Made by a program: the position numbers and the translations under genes. A model generated the notes under the pieces. The model saw only the letters and a list, made by a program, of their open reading frames with translations. It did no database searches and was not told where the DNA came from. From NCBI RefSeq assembly GCF_032380655.1, contig NZ_JAWDIY010000004.1:62001-126000 (forward strand): a stretch of DNA of 64,000 nucleotides. The letters are read 5' to 3'. This document shows, one piece after another, positions 16,860-24,881 of the stretch (the stretch's first letter is position 1; every line of letters begins with the position of its first letter). The stretch is from Diplocloster hominis (GTDB taxonomy: Bacteria; Bacillota; Clostridia; Lachnospirales; Lachnospiraceae).

Positions 16860-18128
16860 ATGAAACTGCAATATAAACATACAGTATATGCAAGCTATTT
16901 AGGATACATCACACAGGCGATCGTCAACAACCTGCCGCCCCTGCTGTTTATCACCTTTCAGAAAACTATGGGCATCTCACTGAGTGAACTGGGATTTTTG
17001 GTATCCCTGAACTTTGGGGTGCAGATGCTGGTGGATCTCATCTCCGCCAAGTTCGTCGACCGGATCGGATACCGCATCTGTATCGTGGCCGCTCACATCT
17101 GCAGTACGGTCGGGCTGGTCGGGCTGGGCCTGTTTCCCATGCTGCTGCCAAGCCCATACCTGGGCCTTATGATCGCCGTAGTCATCAACGCCATCGGCGG
17201 CGGGCTGATCGAGGTGCTGGTCAGTCCCATCGTTCAGGCCCTGCCCGGAGACGAAAAAGCCAGTGCCATGAGCATGCTGCACTCCTTCTACTGCTGGGGA
17301 CATGTCACCGTAGTTCTGCTCTCCACACTGTATTTTGTCACCATCGGCCTTTCCCACTGGTACTTCCTTCCGCTGATCTGGGCTGTTCTTCCGCTCTTTA
17401 ACACCTTCTTCTATGCGAAGGTACCGCTGCTTACGCTGACAGAGGAACACAGCGCGACACCTCTGCGGAAACTGTTTTCCATGAAGATCTTCTGGCTGTT
17501 CCTGATCCTGATGATCTGCTCCGCCGCATCCGAGCAGGCTATGGCGCAGTGGGCTTCGCTGTTCGCCGAATCCGGCCTGAATGTGTCCAAAACCATGGGC
17601 GACCTTCTGGGCCCCTGCGCCTTTGCCGTCTGCATGGGGCTGTCCAGAACCTATTACGGCAAAAATGGTTCCAGAATCGATCTGAAAAAATTCATTCTGG
17701 CCAGCAGTATTCTCTGCATGATCAGTTATCTGCTAGCGACTCTGTCCCCGATTCCTCTTTTGTCACTGGCCGGCTGCGCGCTGTGCGGCCTGTCCGTTGG
17801 AATCATGTGGCCCGGTTCATTTTCGCTGGCTTCGGAATACTGTCCTGCCGGCGGAACGGGTATGTTCGCTCTGCTGGCTCTGGCAGGAGATATCGGCTGT
17901 TCGATAGGTCCGGGGATGGTGGGTGTTATCTCCAACTCCGCGGCCAATCACAACGGTTCCCTGTCGAATCTTTTGTTCAGCCATTTATCCCCAGCAGAGG
18001 CCGGGCTGAAAACAGGACTGTTGTGCGCGATCCTCTTCCCGGTGCTGATGTTCTTTGCGGTTTCCGTCCTCTCCCGCCTCCGCAGGCCCCAGGATGCAAA
18101 AAACCGGCAAACCGGAGGGAACTCCTGA
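16860..18128 (+). CDS. MFS transporter
   Basis: This is a twelve-helix major facilitator carrier of 422 residues. The first half holds the cytoplasmic motif-A-like loop (SAKFVDRIGYRICIV) between helices 2 and 3, and the second half starts around FSMKIFWLFLILMICSAASEQAM. The segment ALPGDEKASAMSMLHSFYCW is typical of the FucP/YfkF-like sugar-type MFS group, so a sugar or small polyol is possible but not certain. An AGAGG box precedes the ATG. It lies downstream of the phosphoesterase and converges on the M56 peptidase gene. Confidence 0.82.
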   Translation: MKLQYKHTVYASYLGYITQAIVNNLPPLLFITFQKTMGISLSELGFLVSLNFGVQMLVDLISAKFVDRIGYRICIVAAHICSTVGLVGLGLFPMLLPSPYLGLMIAVVINAIGGGLIEVLVSPIVQALPGDEKASAMSMLHSFYCWGHVTVVLLSTLYFVTIGLSHWYFLPLIWAVLPLFNTFFYAKVPLLTLTEEHSATPLRKLFSMKIFWLFLILMICSAASEQAMAQWASLFAESGLNVSKTMGDLLGPCAFAVCMGLSRTYYGKNGSRIDLKKFILASSILCMISYLLATLSPIPLLSLAGCALCGLSVGIMWPGSFSLASEYCPAGGTGMFALLALAGDIGCSIGPGMVGVISNSAANHNGSLSNLLFSHLSPAEAGLKTGLLCAILFPVLMFFAVSVLSRLRRPQDAKNRQTGGNS

Positions 18129-18132
18129 TTTA

Positions 18133-18198
18133 TTTTTACTCTATTTGAATTCTTTTTACTCTAATTGGATTTTTATTATTTACTATATATTTACTCTA
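18133..18198. repeat. Three copies of a TTTACTCTA element
   Basis: TTTTTACTCTA occurs at 18133-18143 and 18153-18163 (20-base period). A third, shorter copy at 18190-18198 overlaps the last codons of the M56 gene. The pattern suggests local duplication of the 3' end of that gene. No terminator-like hairpin is seen between the convergent genes. Confidence 0.45.
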
Positions 18199-20614
18199 TC
18201 TGGGTGATTTTAAAACTTTGATCGTATTCTACTGCCGCGGTCAGGTCCGCATCTTCTGCGTATTGAGGCGCGGCCCAGTCTCCGATCTGCAGAGCCGGTG
18301 TGAACAGCATATGGATCGTCTCTCCCAGTTCAAAGTCTACGATGGTTCCCCAATAGATGTCCATTACCGGTTCTCCTGCCCAGGAGGTGTCTAAATTTCT
18401 GAGAATATGTTCCTGGGTATACAAGGTTACGCTCTGCTGATCGGGGTCGTATGTATATGATATCTTTTGTTCCAGTTGGCTCGTGTAATCCTCCGGCTGG
18501 AACATTGTTTTTATTAAAGAGCCGTCTTGGCTTTTCTCAAATATGTACAGGTTCCAAATGTTCAACCCTGTTCCGGATGCGCCCAGTATCTTCATCTGCA
18601 GCTGTTCTTTGACCGAATCCCAGTAGATCTCGGGCGGGAGAGCCCTCGGTGAAGTCCCATATTCGATGTCAAAACGACTGATCTCTTCCCCGTTCCGAAT
18701 GAGAATTCCCCGGTCGGAATATTCGGTGTCGTTGTATCCATACAGGGTGATTTGATCCTCCGGCAGCTCTGCCAGAATGATAACCTCCTCCGTTTCTGAT
18801 CCGTCATATGTTTTTTGAATCTGATCTAACTGCTGGACTGTGACGGCATTTAGCCTGTCCATCAACTGCTCCCGGTCCTCTGCTTCCGTTCTTCCGGAAC
18901 CGTTCTCCAGCGCCCATTCCTGGTTGGCTGTTTTTAACAGATGTGACTGGAGCTTATCTATCCGTTCCCTGAGGCTGCCGCTGTTTCCAAAGATTGACCC
19001 GAACCGCTGATCCATCCACTGGAACTCTTCCGTCAGCTTAATGGGCTGTTCCGCTGTACTGTATAACGCCTGTCCGTTCTCGGTCTTTAACAGGAGAATG
19101 CTGTGTTCCAGATAGCCGTTAAGCTCTTGTAAGAACTGCTGAACCGCTTCCGAATCAAACAGATACCGGTCTTTCTCTGCCGCATAGTCTATCTCGTTTT
19201 CCGCTCTGACCTGCTGCTGTCCGGCCTCGCCCAGAGAGAACAGCTGGTAGGACATCATCCCCTCTTCCGGCTGCACCCGCGCTGTGTATCTCAACAGAAG
19301 ATCTTCCTCCTTCGTCTGGTATAGGTAATAGGAAATACCGGTCTGTCCGGAAAGGGGAAACTGCGACTCCCAAAGCTCATCCCCCCGTCTGTTTTTTACC
19401 ACCAGTGCTGCCATGCTGTTTTCCTGCGGGTTTTCCGGTATCTCTGCCAGTATGGATTCCTCTGTGCCGTCCTGCGTCAGATCGGCGGTTATCCCCTCCC
19501 GGCTTGCGGATAATGGATCTGCCAGAAAGAAAAATGCGACGGCAGCGGCAAGAACGATGGCCGCTGCTTTAACCCAGGCGGCGGGCCTTCTATAATTTAA
19601 TATATTTTTCACCCGCTGCGTTGTATTGCTCTCACCAAAGGCCAACGGACGCGCCGTCCGGGGCTGTCCCCGAAGCGCCAGATTTAATAGGGAACGGCAA
19701 TAGTCTGTTCTCTTATTCTCTCCCAGTTTTCTCATTACCGCCTCATCACAGGCCATCTCCATATCTTTCGACATCAGGTGATAAGAAAACCACACAAGCG
19801 GATTAAACCAGTGAATCACCAAAGCCAGATAAAATACCGGTTTAAAAACCGTATCCCCTCTGCGGATGTGCATCCGTTCATGCAGCAGCACATGTTCCTT
19901 CTCCTCCGGTGACAGATCCACAGGCAGGTATATCTTCGTCCGAAACATGCCAAGTACAAAAGGGGTTCTGATTCGACCGCTGATATAACAGCCTTCCCCA
20001 TCCGGTATGGCTGTCCCTAATCTTCTTCTCAATCCGAAGTAACTGCCTAAGCTATATAGGAGCAGCAGTACGATACCGCTTCCCCATACCACACAGCCCG
20101 CACCCGCCAGGTTATTAGGAACAGCCGCGGCAGCCGTCCCGATCGTCCCGGCTTCTCCCTTAGCCGGATTCTCAAGCGCATCCGCCTCTTCGCCTACACT
20201 GCCTGTCTGCTGCTTGTCCATGGACAGTCCCGCGCCCCCGGCATCCAGCTCCCAGGATGCGTCTTTCTTACCAACACCCGTCCCGGAAAGGTTCTCCAGC
20301 GCTTCACCCGTCTGTGCTGCTCTCCCGGCTATCACCGCCGCCTGTCCCTGATCCCTGTCCTGATTCCCCTGCCGATGCGTCTCCCCCTCTTCCATAAGCC
20401 GGACAGGGTCAAACCCAGTGCCGGGAACCAGACTGAATGAGCTTTCAAAAGCCACCGGGCAAACCAGGCGTATGAACACGATCACCCACAACAGACTGCA
20501 AAATGCCTTCGGCAGCTTCTTCATCAGCAGCCGGACAGCGAGCATACAGATAATCACATAACCAGCCACAAGGCTCATACGAAGTACCGTCAGGAAAAGA
20601 ATCTCAGGTTTCAT
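18191..20614 (-). CDS. BlaR1-like M56 family membrane metallopeptidase
   Basis: This is a membrane sensor-protease of 807 residues. Four N-terminal membrane segments flank a cytoplasmic zinc protease domain with LLHERMHIRRGD (HExxH). A further helix (KAAAIVLAAAVAFFFLAD) leads to a large extracytoplasmic C-terminal region of about 420 residues. That region does not show the penicillin-binding motifs of true BlaR1 (no SxxK/SxN/KTG set that I can find). A low-complexity insertion of about 90 residues lies between helices 2 and 3 of the sensor. The gene overlaps the BlaI-type repressor by 11 bases. By analogy, an outside signal activates the protease, which then relieves repression. Confidence 0.85.
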   Translation of the reverse strand: MKPEILFLTVLRMSLVAGYVIICMLAVRLLMKKLPKAFCSLLWVIVFIRLVCPVAFESSFSLVPGTGFDPVRLMEEGETHRQGNQDRDQGQAAVIAGRAAQTGEALENLSGTGVGKKDASWELDAGGAGLSMDKQQTGSVGEEADALENPAKGEAGTIGTAAAAVPNNLAGAGCVVWGSGIVLLLLYSLGSYFGLRRRLGTAIPDGEGCYISGRIRTPFVLGMFRTKIYLPVDLSPEEKEHVLLHERMHIRRGDTVFKPVFYLALVIHWFNPLVWFSYHLMSKDMEMACDEAVMRKLGENKRTDYCRSLLNLALRGQPRTARPLAFGESNTTQRVKNILNYRRPAAWVKAAAIVLAAAVAFFFLADPLSASREGITADLTQDGTEESILAEIPENPQENSMAALVVKNRRGDELWESQFPLSGQTGISYYLYQTKEEDLLLRYTARVQPEEGMMSYQLFSLGEAGQQQVRAENEIDYAAEKDRYLFDSEAVQQFLQELNGYLEHSILLLKTENGQALYSTAEQPIKLTEEFQWMDQRFGSIFGNSGSLRERIDKLQSHLLKTANQEWALENGSGRTEAEDREQLMDRLNAVTVQQLDQIQKTYDGSETEEVIILAELPEDQITLYGYNDTEYSDRGILIRNGEEISRFDIEYGTSPRALPPEIYWDSVKEQLQMKILGASGTGLNIWNLYIFEKSQDGSLIKTMFQPEDYTSQLEQKISYTYDPDQQSVTLYTQEHILRNLDTSWAGEPVMDIYWGTIVDFELGETIHMLFTPALQIGDWAAPQYAEDADLTAAVEYDQSFKITQIE

Positions 20615-20990
20615 CCGCTGTCCCCCCGTTCTTATCCTCGATCAGTTTCCGTATTTCCCGCACCTCCTCAGCAGACAAAGGCCTGTCCTTTAAAAATGCC
20701 GCTAAAAACAGAGGCAGAGAGCCCCCGAACGTCCGTTTCACGAACTCCTCGCTCTCTTGCCGCTGTATTTCCTCTCTGGGAATCCTGGAGATCACCACCG
20801 AATGATCCACTTGAAAGATTCCCCTGTCACACAACCTTTTCAGTACCGTATAAGTCGTCGTGCGCTTCCACTCCAGTCTCTCTGCGCACAGTTTCACCAA
20901 TTCCCTGGTCGTAACCGGCTCACGCTCCCACACAATACATGCTAACCGATACTCACTATCAAAAATTTTGGGAATTTCCATATAACCCAC
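20604..20990 (-). CDS. BlaI/MecI/CopY family transcriptional repressor
   Basis: This winged-helix repressor of 128 residues has the normal BlaI size. The N-terminal domain shows the family pattern (ACIVWEREPVTTRELVKLC then WKRTTTYTVLKRLCDRGIF), followed by a C-terminal dimerisation helix. It is the first gene of a two-gene operon with the M56 peptidase. Palindromic ATTAGAC/GTCTAAT sites overlap its promoter (see 21013-21054), as expected for autorepression relieved by cleavage. Confidence 0.92.
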   Translation of the reverse strand: MGYMEIPKIFDSEYRLACIVWEREPVTTRELVKLCAERLEWKRTTTYTVLKRLCDRGIFQVDHSVVISRIPREEIQRQESEEFVKRTFGGSLPLFLAAFLKDRPLSAEEVREIRKLIEDKNGGTADET

Positions 20991-21012
20991 CCCTCTCCAA
21001 ATCGTCTACTGT

Positions 21013-21054
21013 ATTAGACAACTTTAGTCTAATCCATTAGACATCATTTGTCAA
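21013..21054 (-). promoter_or_regulatory. Promoter and operator of the BlaI/M56 operon
   Basis: On the minus strand TTGACA (21049-21054) and TAGACT (21026-21031) are 17 bases apart. A palindrome ATTAGAC-7-GTCTAAT (21013-21019, 21027-21033) covers the -10 and start region, and a third ATTAGAC half-site at 21036-21042 lies in the spacer. This is the expected placement of a BlaI-type operator. The half-site sequence differs from the classical TACA/TGTA boxes. Confidence 0.75.
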
Positions 21055-21108
21055 GGACGAAAGGGGATGGCCGGCGGGGCCTTTCTCCCGGATGATCTCC
21101 GGTTTCCG

Positions 21109-22083
21109 CTACGGTATCCTGAATTCGACCATAATTTTGCCGTTGCTGGTCTTAGCCTTCAGATATTTACGCTGGTCCGGATACCGGTAATTCGGCAGAT
21201 TGTTTGATGAATTGCTGGTCTTGCTCTCGATACCGTAGTCTCTCATATCTCCCAGGATATACCCGGTGATCGAAGCGTTGCAGGTGGTCAGCACGATATT
21301 GTCCCCGATGATGTCCTGGAGGGAGATGGAACCGTTCTTTGTAGACAGAAGCAGTGTGCCGGGAAAGCTTAAGTTGGCAGCGTTGACCTTGTCGTTGCAG
21401 GTAATCGCTTCTAACCGCATTCCGCTTAAATCTCTTAAGAGAATCCCTCCATTGCTGGTCTGCAGCAGCATGGTGTCGGCGGACATATGCTCCGCCGTGA
21501 TTTTTGCATTGCAGGTGATCAGCTGGACGTCCGACATCTTCGGCAGTGACGCAGCGTTAATCTGGCTGTTGGAGGTCTTGACCCTCATGCTTCCGTGGAA
21601 GTTCTCGGGGATCTCCACGATCACGCGCTGGGGAAAACGGAACCAATTGGCTATATTTAACGGAAACATCCGCATCCGGTGCCGGAAAATAAATTCTCCG
21701 TTCTCTACTGTGTGTATGACCTCATCCACACCTTCCCGGGGCTGGAACAGTACTCTGACCGTTCCTGAGGGCACCGGATGGATCTCAATTCTTAAATTCT
21801 GGGCCTCCACGAATACTTTTGTGATCGGTGACTGGGTCGTGTAGTCCTGCTCTGCTTTTGGCGGTGTGAGAATCTGCCCGTATTCTTTGTACTCGTTTTT
21901 TATCTGGCTGGCGATATCCTCCGGTTTTCCAAAACCTTCGATAATATTTTCCTCCGATCTTCCCTGTTCCAGGCCGTCACAGATCAATTCCTGGTAATAT
22001 TCTCTCAGCTGGTCTATGTCACTTTGTTTTAACTGCGGAAGCTGCTCTGTTAATCGGTTCAGAAATTCGTTCTTATTCATCAT
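21109..22083 (-). CDS. HAAS/DUF4097 family protein
   Basis: The protein has 324 residues. The first 70 form a HAAS-like (DUF1700-type) helical module (MMNKNEFLNRLTEQLPQLKQ). From about residue 90 to the end it is a repetitive beta-helix-like DUF4097 adhesin-type domain, with recurrent T-S-N-G / T-C-N-A turns (VKTSNSQINA, LITCNAKITA, LQTSNGGILL, ITCNDKVNAA, LSTKNGSISL). No signal peptide is seen. The start overlaps the stop of the PadR gene (ATGA). PadR-HAAS-DUF4097 operons are common in Firmicutes and are thought to sense or respond to envelope stress; the biochemical role is unknown. Confidence 0.82.
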   Translation of the reverse strand: MMNKNEFLNRLTEQLPQLKQSDIDQLREYYQELICDGLEQGRSEENIIEGFGKPEDIASQIKNEYKEYGQILTPPKAEQDYTTQSPITKVFVEAQNLRIEIHPVPSGTVRVLFQPREGVDEVIHTVENGEFIFRHRMRMFPLNIANWFRFPQRVIVEIPENFHGSMRVKTSNSQINAASLPKMSDVQLITCNAKITAEHMSADTMLLQTSNGGILLRDLSGMRLEAITCNDKVNAANLSFPGTLLLSTKNGSISLQDIIGDNIVLTTCNASITGYILGDMRDYGIESKTSNSSNNLPNYRYPDQRKYLKAKTSNGKIMVEFRIP

Positions 22084-22400
22084 TTACCCTCCTGGCTGTT
22101 TTTTTCCACAAAATTATAAATCTGTTTCATTTCTTCCCATTCGCCTAAAAATTCATTGATTTTTCCGATTCCCATTTCTGTGATCTCATAATATTTTCTG
22201 GTTCTGCCATTGTGTTCCTGTTTATAGGTGGTCACAAAACCAGTGCTCTCCAATCGCTTCAGAATGGGATACAGGGTTGATTCTGATATTTCAATGCATT
22301 GGGATACATCACCTATGATCATATAGCCATAGGATGGCCCCCTCTTCAAAACTGACAGGACACATACATCCAATACTCCTTTTTTTCTCTGGGTATCCAT
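22080..22400 (-). CDS. PadR family transcriptional regulator
   Basis: This small winged-helix repressor has 106 residues, with the PadR core (LDVCVLSVLKRGPSYGYMI, then ESTLYPILKRLESTGFV and RTRKYYEITEMG). The ATG at 22400 is supported by AAGGAGG about 6 bases upstream; an in-frame ATG at 22427 has no such box. It is coupled by a 4-base overlap to the HAAS/DUF4097 gene. Tandem palindromic sites overlap its promoter, so it probably represses its own operon. Confidence 0.9.
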   Translation of the reverse strand: MDTQRKKGVLDVCVLSVLKRGPSYGYMIIGDVSQCIEISESTLYPILKRLESTGFVTTYKQEHNGRTRKYYEITEMGIGKINEFLGEWEEMKQIYNFVEKNSQEGK

Positions 22401-22532
22401 TTTCCACCTCCTTTTCGCTATAAGCATGTAAAATAGTCAGCGGTAAACCGGCGCCTTCTAGTGGGACAGGGTATCCCCAAGAGGAAACAACAGCATCGTA
22501 CACTCCACTGGTTTGCCACATGCTATGTTATA

Positions 22533-22585
22533 CATACTATGTATTGCATACTATGTATAATATAGTATAAATCAAAAGATGTCAA
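22533..22585 (-). promoter_or_regulatory. Promoter and tandem operators of the PadR operon
   Basis: On the minus strand TTGACA (22580-22585) and TATTAT (22557-22562) are 17 bases apart. Just downstream, CATACTATGTAT is present twice, at 22533-22544 and 22547-22558, each containing the palindrome ATAC-TAT-GTAT. PadR proteins bind such AT-rich dyads. Confidence 0.7.
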
Positions 22586-22782
22586 CAGAAGATTATATTT
22601 TCTTTTACAACCTGCAACATTTCTATTATAATGTGACACTAGAGTTATATACCTTGAGTATCTGATACTGTAACACGAAATGGATAGACAAAACATTACG
22701 GACAGATGCACGGATGAGGGATCTTTCCAATGGCTTAACCCCCCGGCAAGGTGTAATACTAACATATAAGGAGTATTTTATT

Positions 22783-23607
22783 ATGAAGAAAAAGAACATA
22801 CTTTTCATTCTGGCATCAGTCGTTATTCTCATTCTGATAGCCCTGGCTGTTCTCTTTACCATCCGCAGGAGGGAAGAAGATAAGAACGCCATTCAGGCTA
22901 TGTACATACCCTATGGCGAAGACTCCCATATTATGGTGAGTGATGAGAGCGGTGTTTTTACTGTTCATTTTCCGGAGGATATCTATGATAAAAACGGGGA
23001 TAAAATCACCCGGGATCAACTGGAGAAGGGCAATATTTTAAAAATCTACGGGAACGGAATCATGATGCAGTCCTATCCCGGCCAATACCCGGGCGTCACC
23101 AAAATCAAAGTAATGGAACAGGGAACTCCAGCCGACGCGGACCGCTATCAGGAGCTCATTGATACGATCTATCAGGAGCCTGACCTGGCCGAGCCGCCCA
23201 GTCTGGATGTAAACTACCGGACGGATCAGGCCGTGGTCACAGCTATGACTACCCGCGGTGGATTTCACTGGGAATATAAGGATAAGGATGGCGCCATGCA
23301 GTCGGTAGTGACGGACGCCCCCAGCATGCTGGCTGCCTCGGAACTGGCAGATATATCCCTACCTGAGCCGGCAGATCTCACCCTGCTGTTTACGAAAAAA
23401 CCAGATAACGTAACGGTAACCCGCCATTCTGCCGGTCATTATCAGGATCAGGCGTACATCGGTACGGACCCGCAGGGGGAACCGGTGGAGGTAACCGTCT
23501 CGGAAGACGGGCAAATTCTCATCCCACAGGCTGATGCCGGTTATATCTACGTGGTCCAGGGCGTCTGGGGAACAAGTGATGTGGTATTCGGTTTTATGAC
23601 GAAATAG
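22783..23607 (+). CDS. Unrecognised single-pass membrane-anchored protein
   Basis: I do not recognise this 274-residue protein. It begins MKKKN followed by one hydrophobic segment (ILFILASVVILILIALAVLF) and a basic stop-transfer (TIRRREEDK), so the rest probably lies outside the cell. Residues 30-100 resemble a small beta-barrel (EDIYDKNGDKITRDQLEKG, LKIYGNGIMMQSYPGQYPG) of the kind in DUF3221-like secreted proteins. The last 70 residues look like a beta sandwich. The ATG at 22783 is chosen because AAGGAG is 10 bases upstream and the hydrophobic segment then follows directly; a start at 22714 is possible in frame. It is a single gene ending at a repeat and a strong terminator. Confidence 0.65.
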   Translation: MKKKNILFILASVVILILIALAVLFTIRRREEDKNAIQAMYIPYGEDSHIMVSDESGVFTVHFPEDIYDKNGDKITRDQLEKGNILKIYGNGIMMQSYPGQYPGVTKIKVMEQGTPADADRYQELIDTIYQEPDLAEPPSLDVNYRTDQAVVTAMTTRGGFHWEYKDKDGAMQSVVTDAPSMLAASELADISLPEPADLTLLFTKKPDNVTVTRHSAGHYQDQAYIGTDPQGEPVEVTVSEDGQILIPQADAGYIYVVQGVWGTSDVVFGFMTK

Positions 23608-23612
23608 TGAAA

Positions 23613-23672
23613 GAGAGTTTCGCTTGCGAAACTCTCCGCCTGCGGCGGGCCGCGTAAGCGGCATCTTCCTTT
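23613..23672. repeat. Structured intergenic repeat, copy A
   Basis: Three small stem-loops occur in a row: GAGAGTTTCGC/GCGAAACTCTC (23613-23636), CCGCC-TGC-GGCGG and GCCGC-GTAA-GCGGC, then ATCTTCCTTT. A diverged copy with the same order is at 39284-39340. It is an interspersed repeat, not a coding feature. Confidence 0.7.
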
Positions 23673-23701
23673 CCGCCGTAGTGCGATCCCCGCGGAGCGT
23701 T

Positions 23702-23733
23702 TTATTTCATAGGAGCACTTTCCTATGAAATAA
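23702..23733. repeat. Perfect hairpin
   Basis: 13-base arms (23702-23714 and 23721-23733, TTATTTCATAGGA and its complement) enclose a 6-base loop, just before the bidirectional terminator. Its role is unclear; it may belong to the preceding repeat. Confidence 0.5.
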
Positions 23734-23735
23734 TA

Positions 23736-23767
23736 ACAAAAACCCGGTCATCAAACCGGGTTTTTGT
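23736..23767. terminator. Bidirectional intrinsic terminator
   Basis: 13-base arms (23736-23748 and 23755-23767) contain ACCCGGT/ACCGGGT flanked by an A run on one side and a T run on the other. It lies between the convergent membrane-protein and CPBP protease genes and would work in both directions. Confidence 0.85.
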
Positions 23768-23789
23768 ACGCTTATTATAATATCGAAAC

Positions 23790-24677
23790 TCAAAATGTCA
23801 AATGATCATCAACCGCCGCTGCCCTCTTAATCCTAATACTCTTATCTCTCTTAAACAAGTACCAGGAAAGACCGACAAACAGAACGCCGACGGCCGCCAT
23901 TCCCACATAAACTCCGATGACATCCGGCAGGAAGCCAAGTGCCTCCGCAAGATAGGTACCGCAGAAGTTAAACAAAGCATGCAGCAGAATCGACGCGTAC
24001 AAGGAGCTGTAGCGCTCGTTGACGAAACCTAAAAGCAGGCCCAGGCAGAAGGCATATGTCCCCTGTATCCAGTTCATATGTATAATCCCAAACAGCAGAG
24101 CCTGTAAGATATTGGCCAGCAGAAAATTCAATCCTGCCCTCCTGGCAAACTTATAGGTCAGTCCCCGGAATATCAATTCCTCACAGACCGGCGCCAAAAT
24201 GATCGTGGAGATGGTGGAGAGAACGGTGCGGTCAGCGATACCGGTCTGTTCCATCAATAAATTATAATCTTCCATCAAATCCGGAAACGCGAATCCCGCC
24301 AATGACAAATAAAGGGTAATGATAAAATAAAAACCGACGGCCAGACAGATCTCTGCTGAAATGGATCTTACGCTGAATACCTGTACAAGCTTCAGCCGTT
24401 CTTTTTTCCGAACGAAGCCGAAATAATACCATAGGCCAAACCCAATAAGCCAGCTGATCTGTATCATGATCAAAAGCAGCATATAGTGATCCATTATCAT
24501 CTGCGGAAGTGAATTCATGATATCCGTCATTGACATCGGCATACCGTTTGCGTTGGCGGACGTTAACTCCATCAGCACGATACCCAGAATCAACACAACT
24601 TCTATCAAAAGCTCGAGCGCTATCATGGACACGGCCGGAACCAGAGCCAACAGAAAATTCCCAACTTTTTTCAACAT
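23790..24677 (-). CDS. CPBP family intramembrane glutamic endopeptidase
   Basis: This is a multi-pass membrane protein of 295 residues with eight or so helices. The Abi/CPBP protease motifs are present: EELIFRG with E166-E167 and R171, FGIIHMNW with H200, and a third motif LLHALFN with H233. The ATG at 24677 is chosen over an upstream in-frame ATG at 24818, because GGAG lies 10 bases before it and the N-terminus then leads straight into the first membrane helix. Family members process prenylated or signal proteins or confer bacteriocin self-immunity; no bacteriocin gene is visible nearby, so the substrate is unknown. It is transcribed alone. Confidence 0.87.
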   Translation of the reverse strand: MLKKVGNFLLALVPAVSMIALELLIEVVLILGIVLMELTSANANGMPMSMTDIMNSLPQMIMDHYMLLLIMIQISWLIGFGLWYYFGFVRKKERLKLVQVFSVRSISAEICLAVGFYFIITLYLSLAGFAFPDLMEDYNLLMEQTGIADRTVLSTISTIILAPVCEELIFRGLTYKFARRAGLNFLLANILQALLFGIIHMNWIQGTYAFCLGLLLGFVNERYSSLYASILLHALFNFCGTYLAEALGFLPDVIGVYVGMAAVGVLFVGLSWYLFKRDKSIRIKRAAAVDDHLTF

Positions 24678-24881
24678 CTTATGTGTCTCCTTTTCTTTCT
24701 CAAGATTAGATATTGCCGGCTTTATTATATCATACCCCATATTAAAATGGGGATTTATTTCATGAAATACCGGACAGCGCAGTTCCCCACATGCTAAGGC
24801 CTGTATAGGATAACGCAAGCGAACAATTGCCGTAAAAAGAACATATAAATAAAGTGTAATAATGTATGTAAGGTGATTTTA

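Noticed and set aside
15916..16893. 325-codon open frame on the minus strand opposite the metallophosphoesterase
   Set aside because: The plus-strand protein has all calcineurin-type metal motifs; the antisense translation has none, and its start would lie inside the MFS gene.
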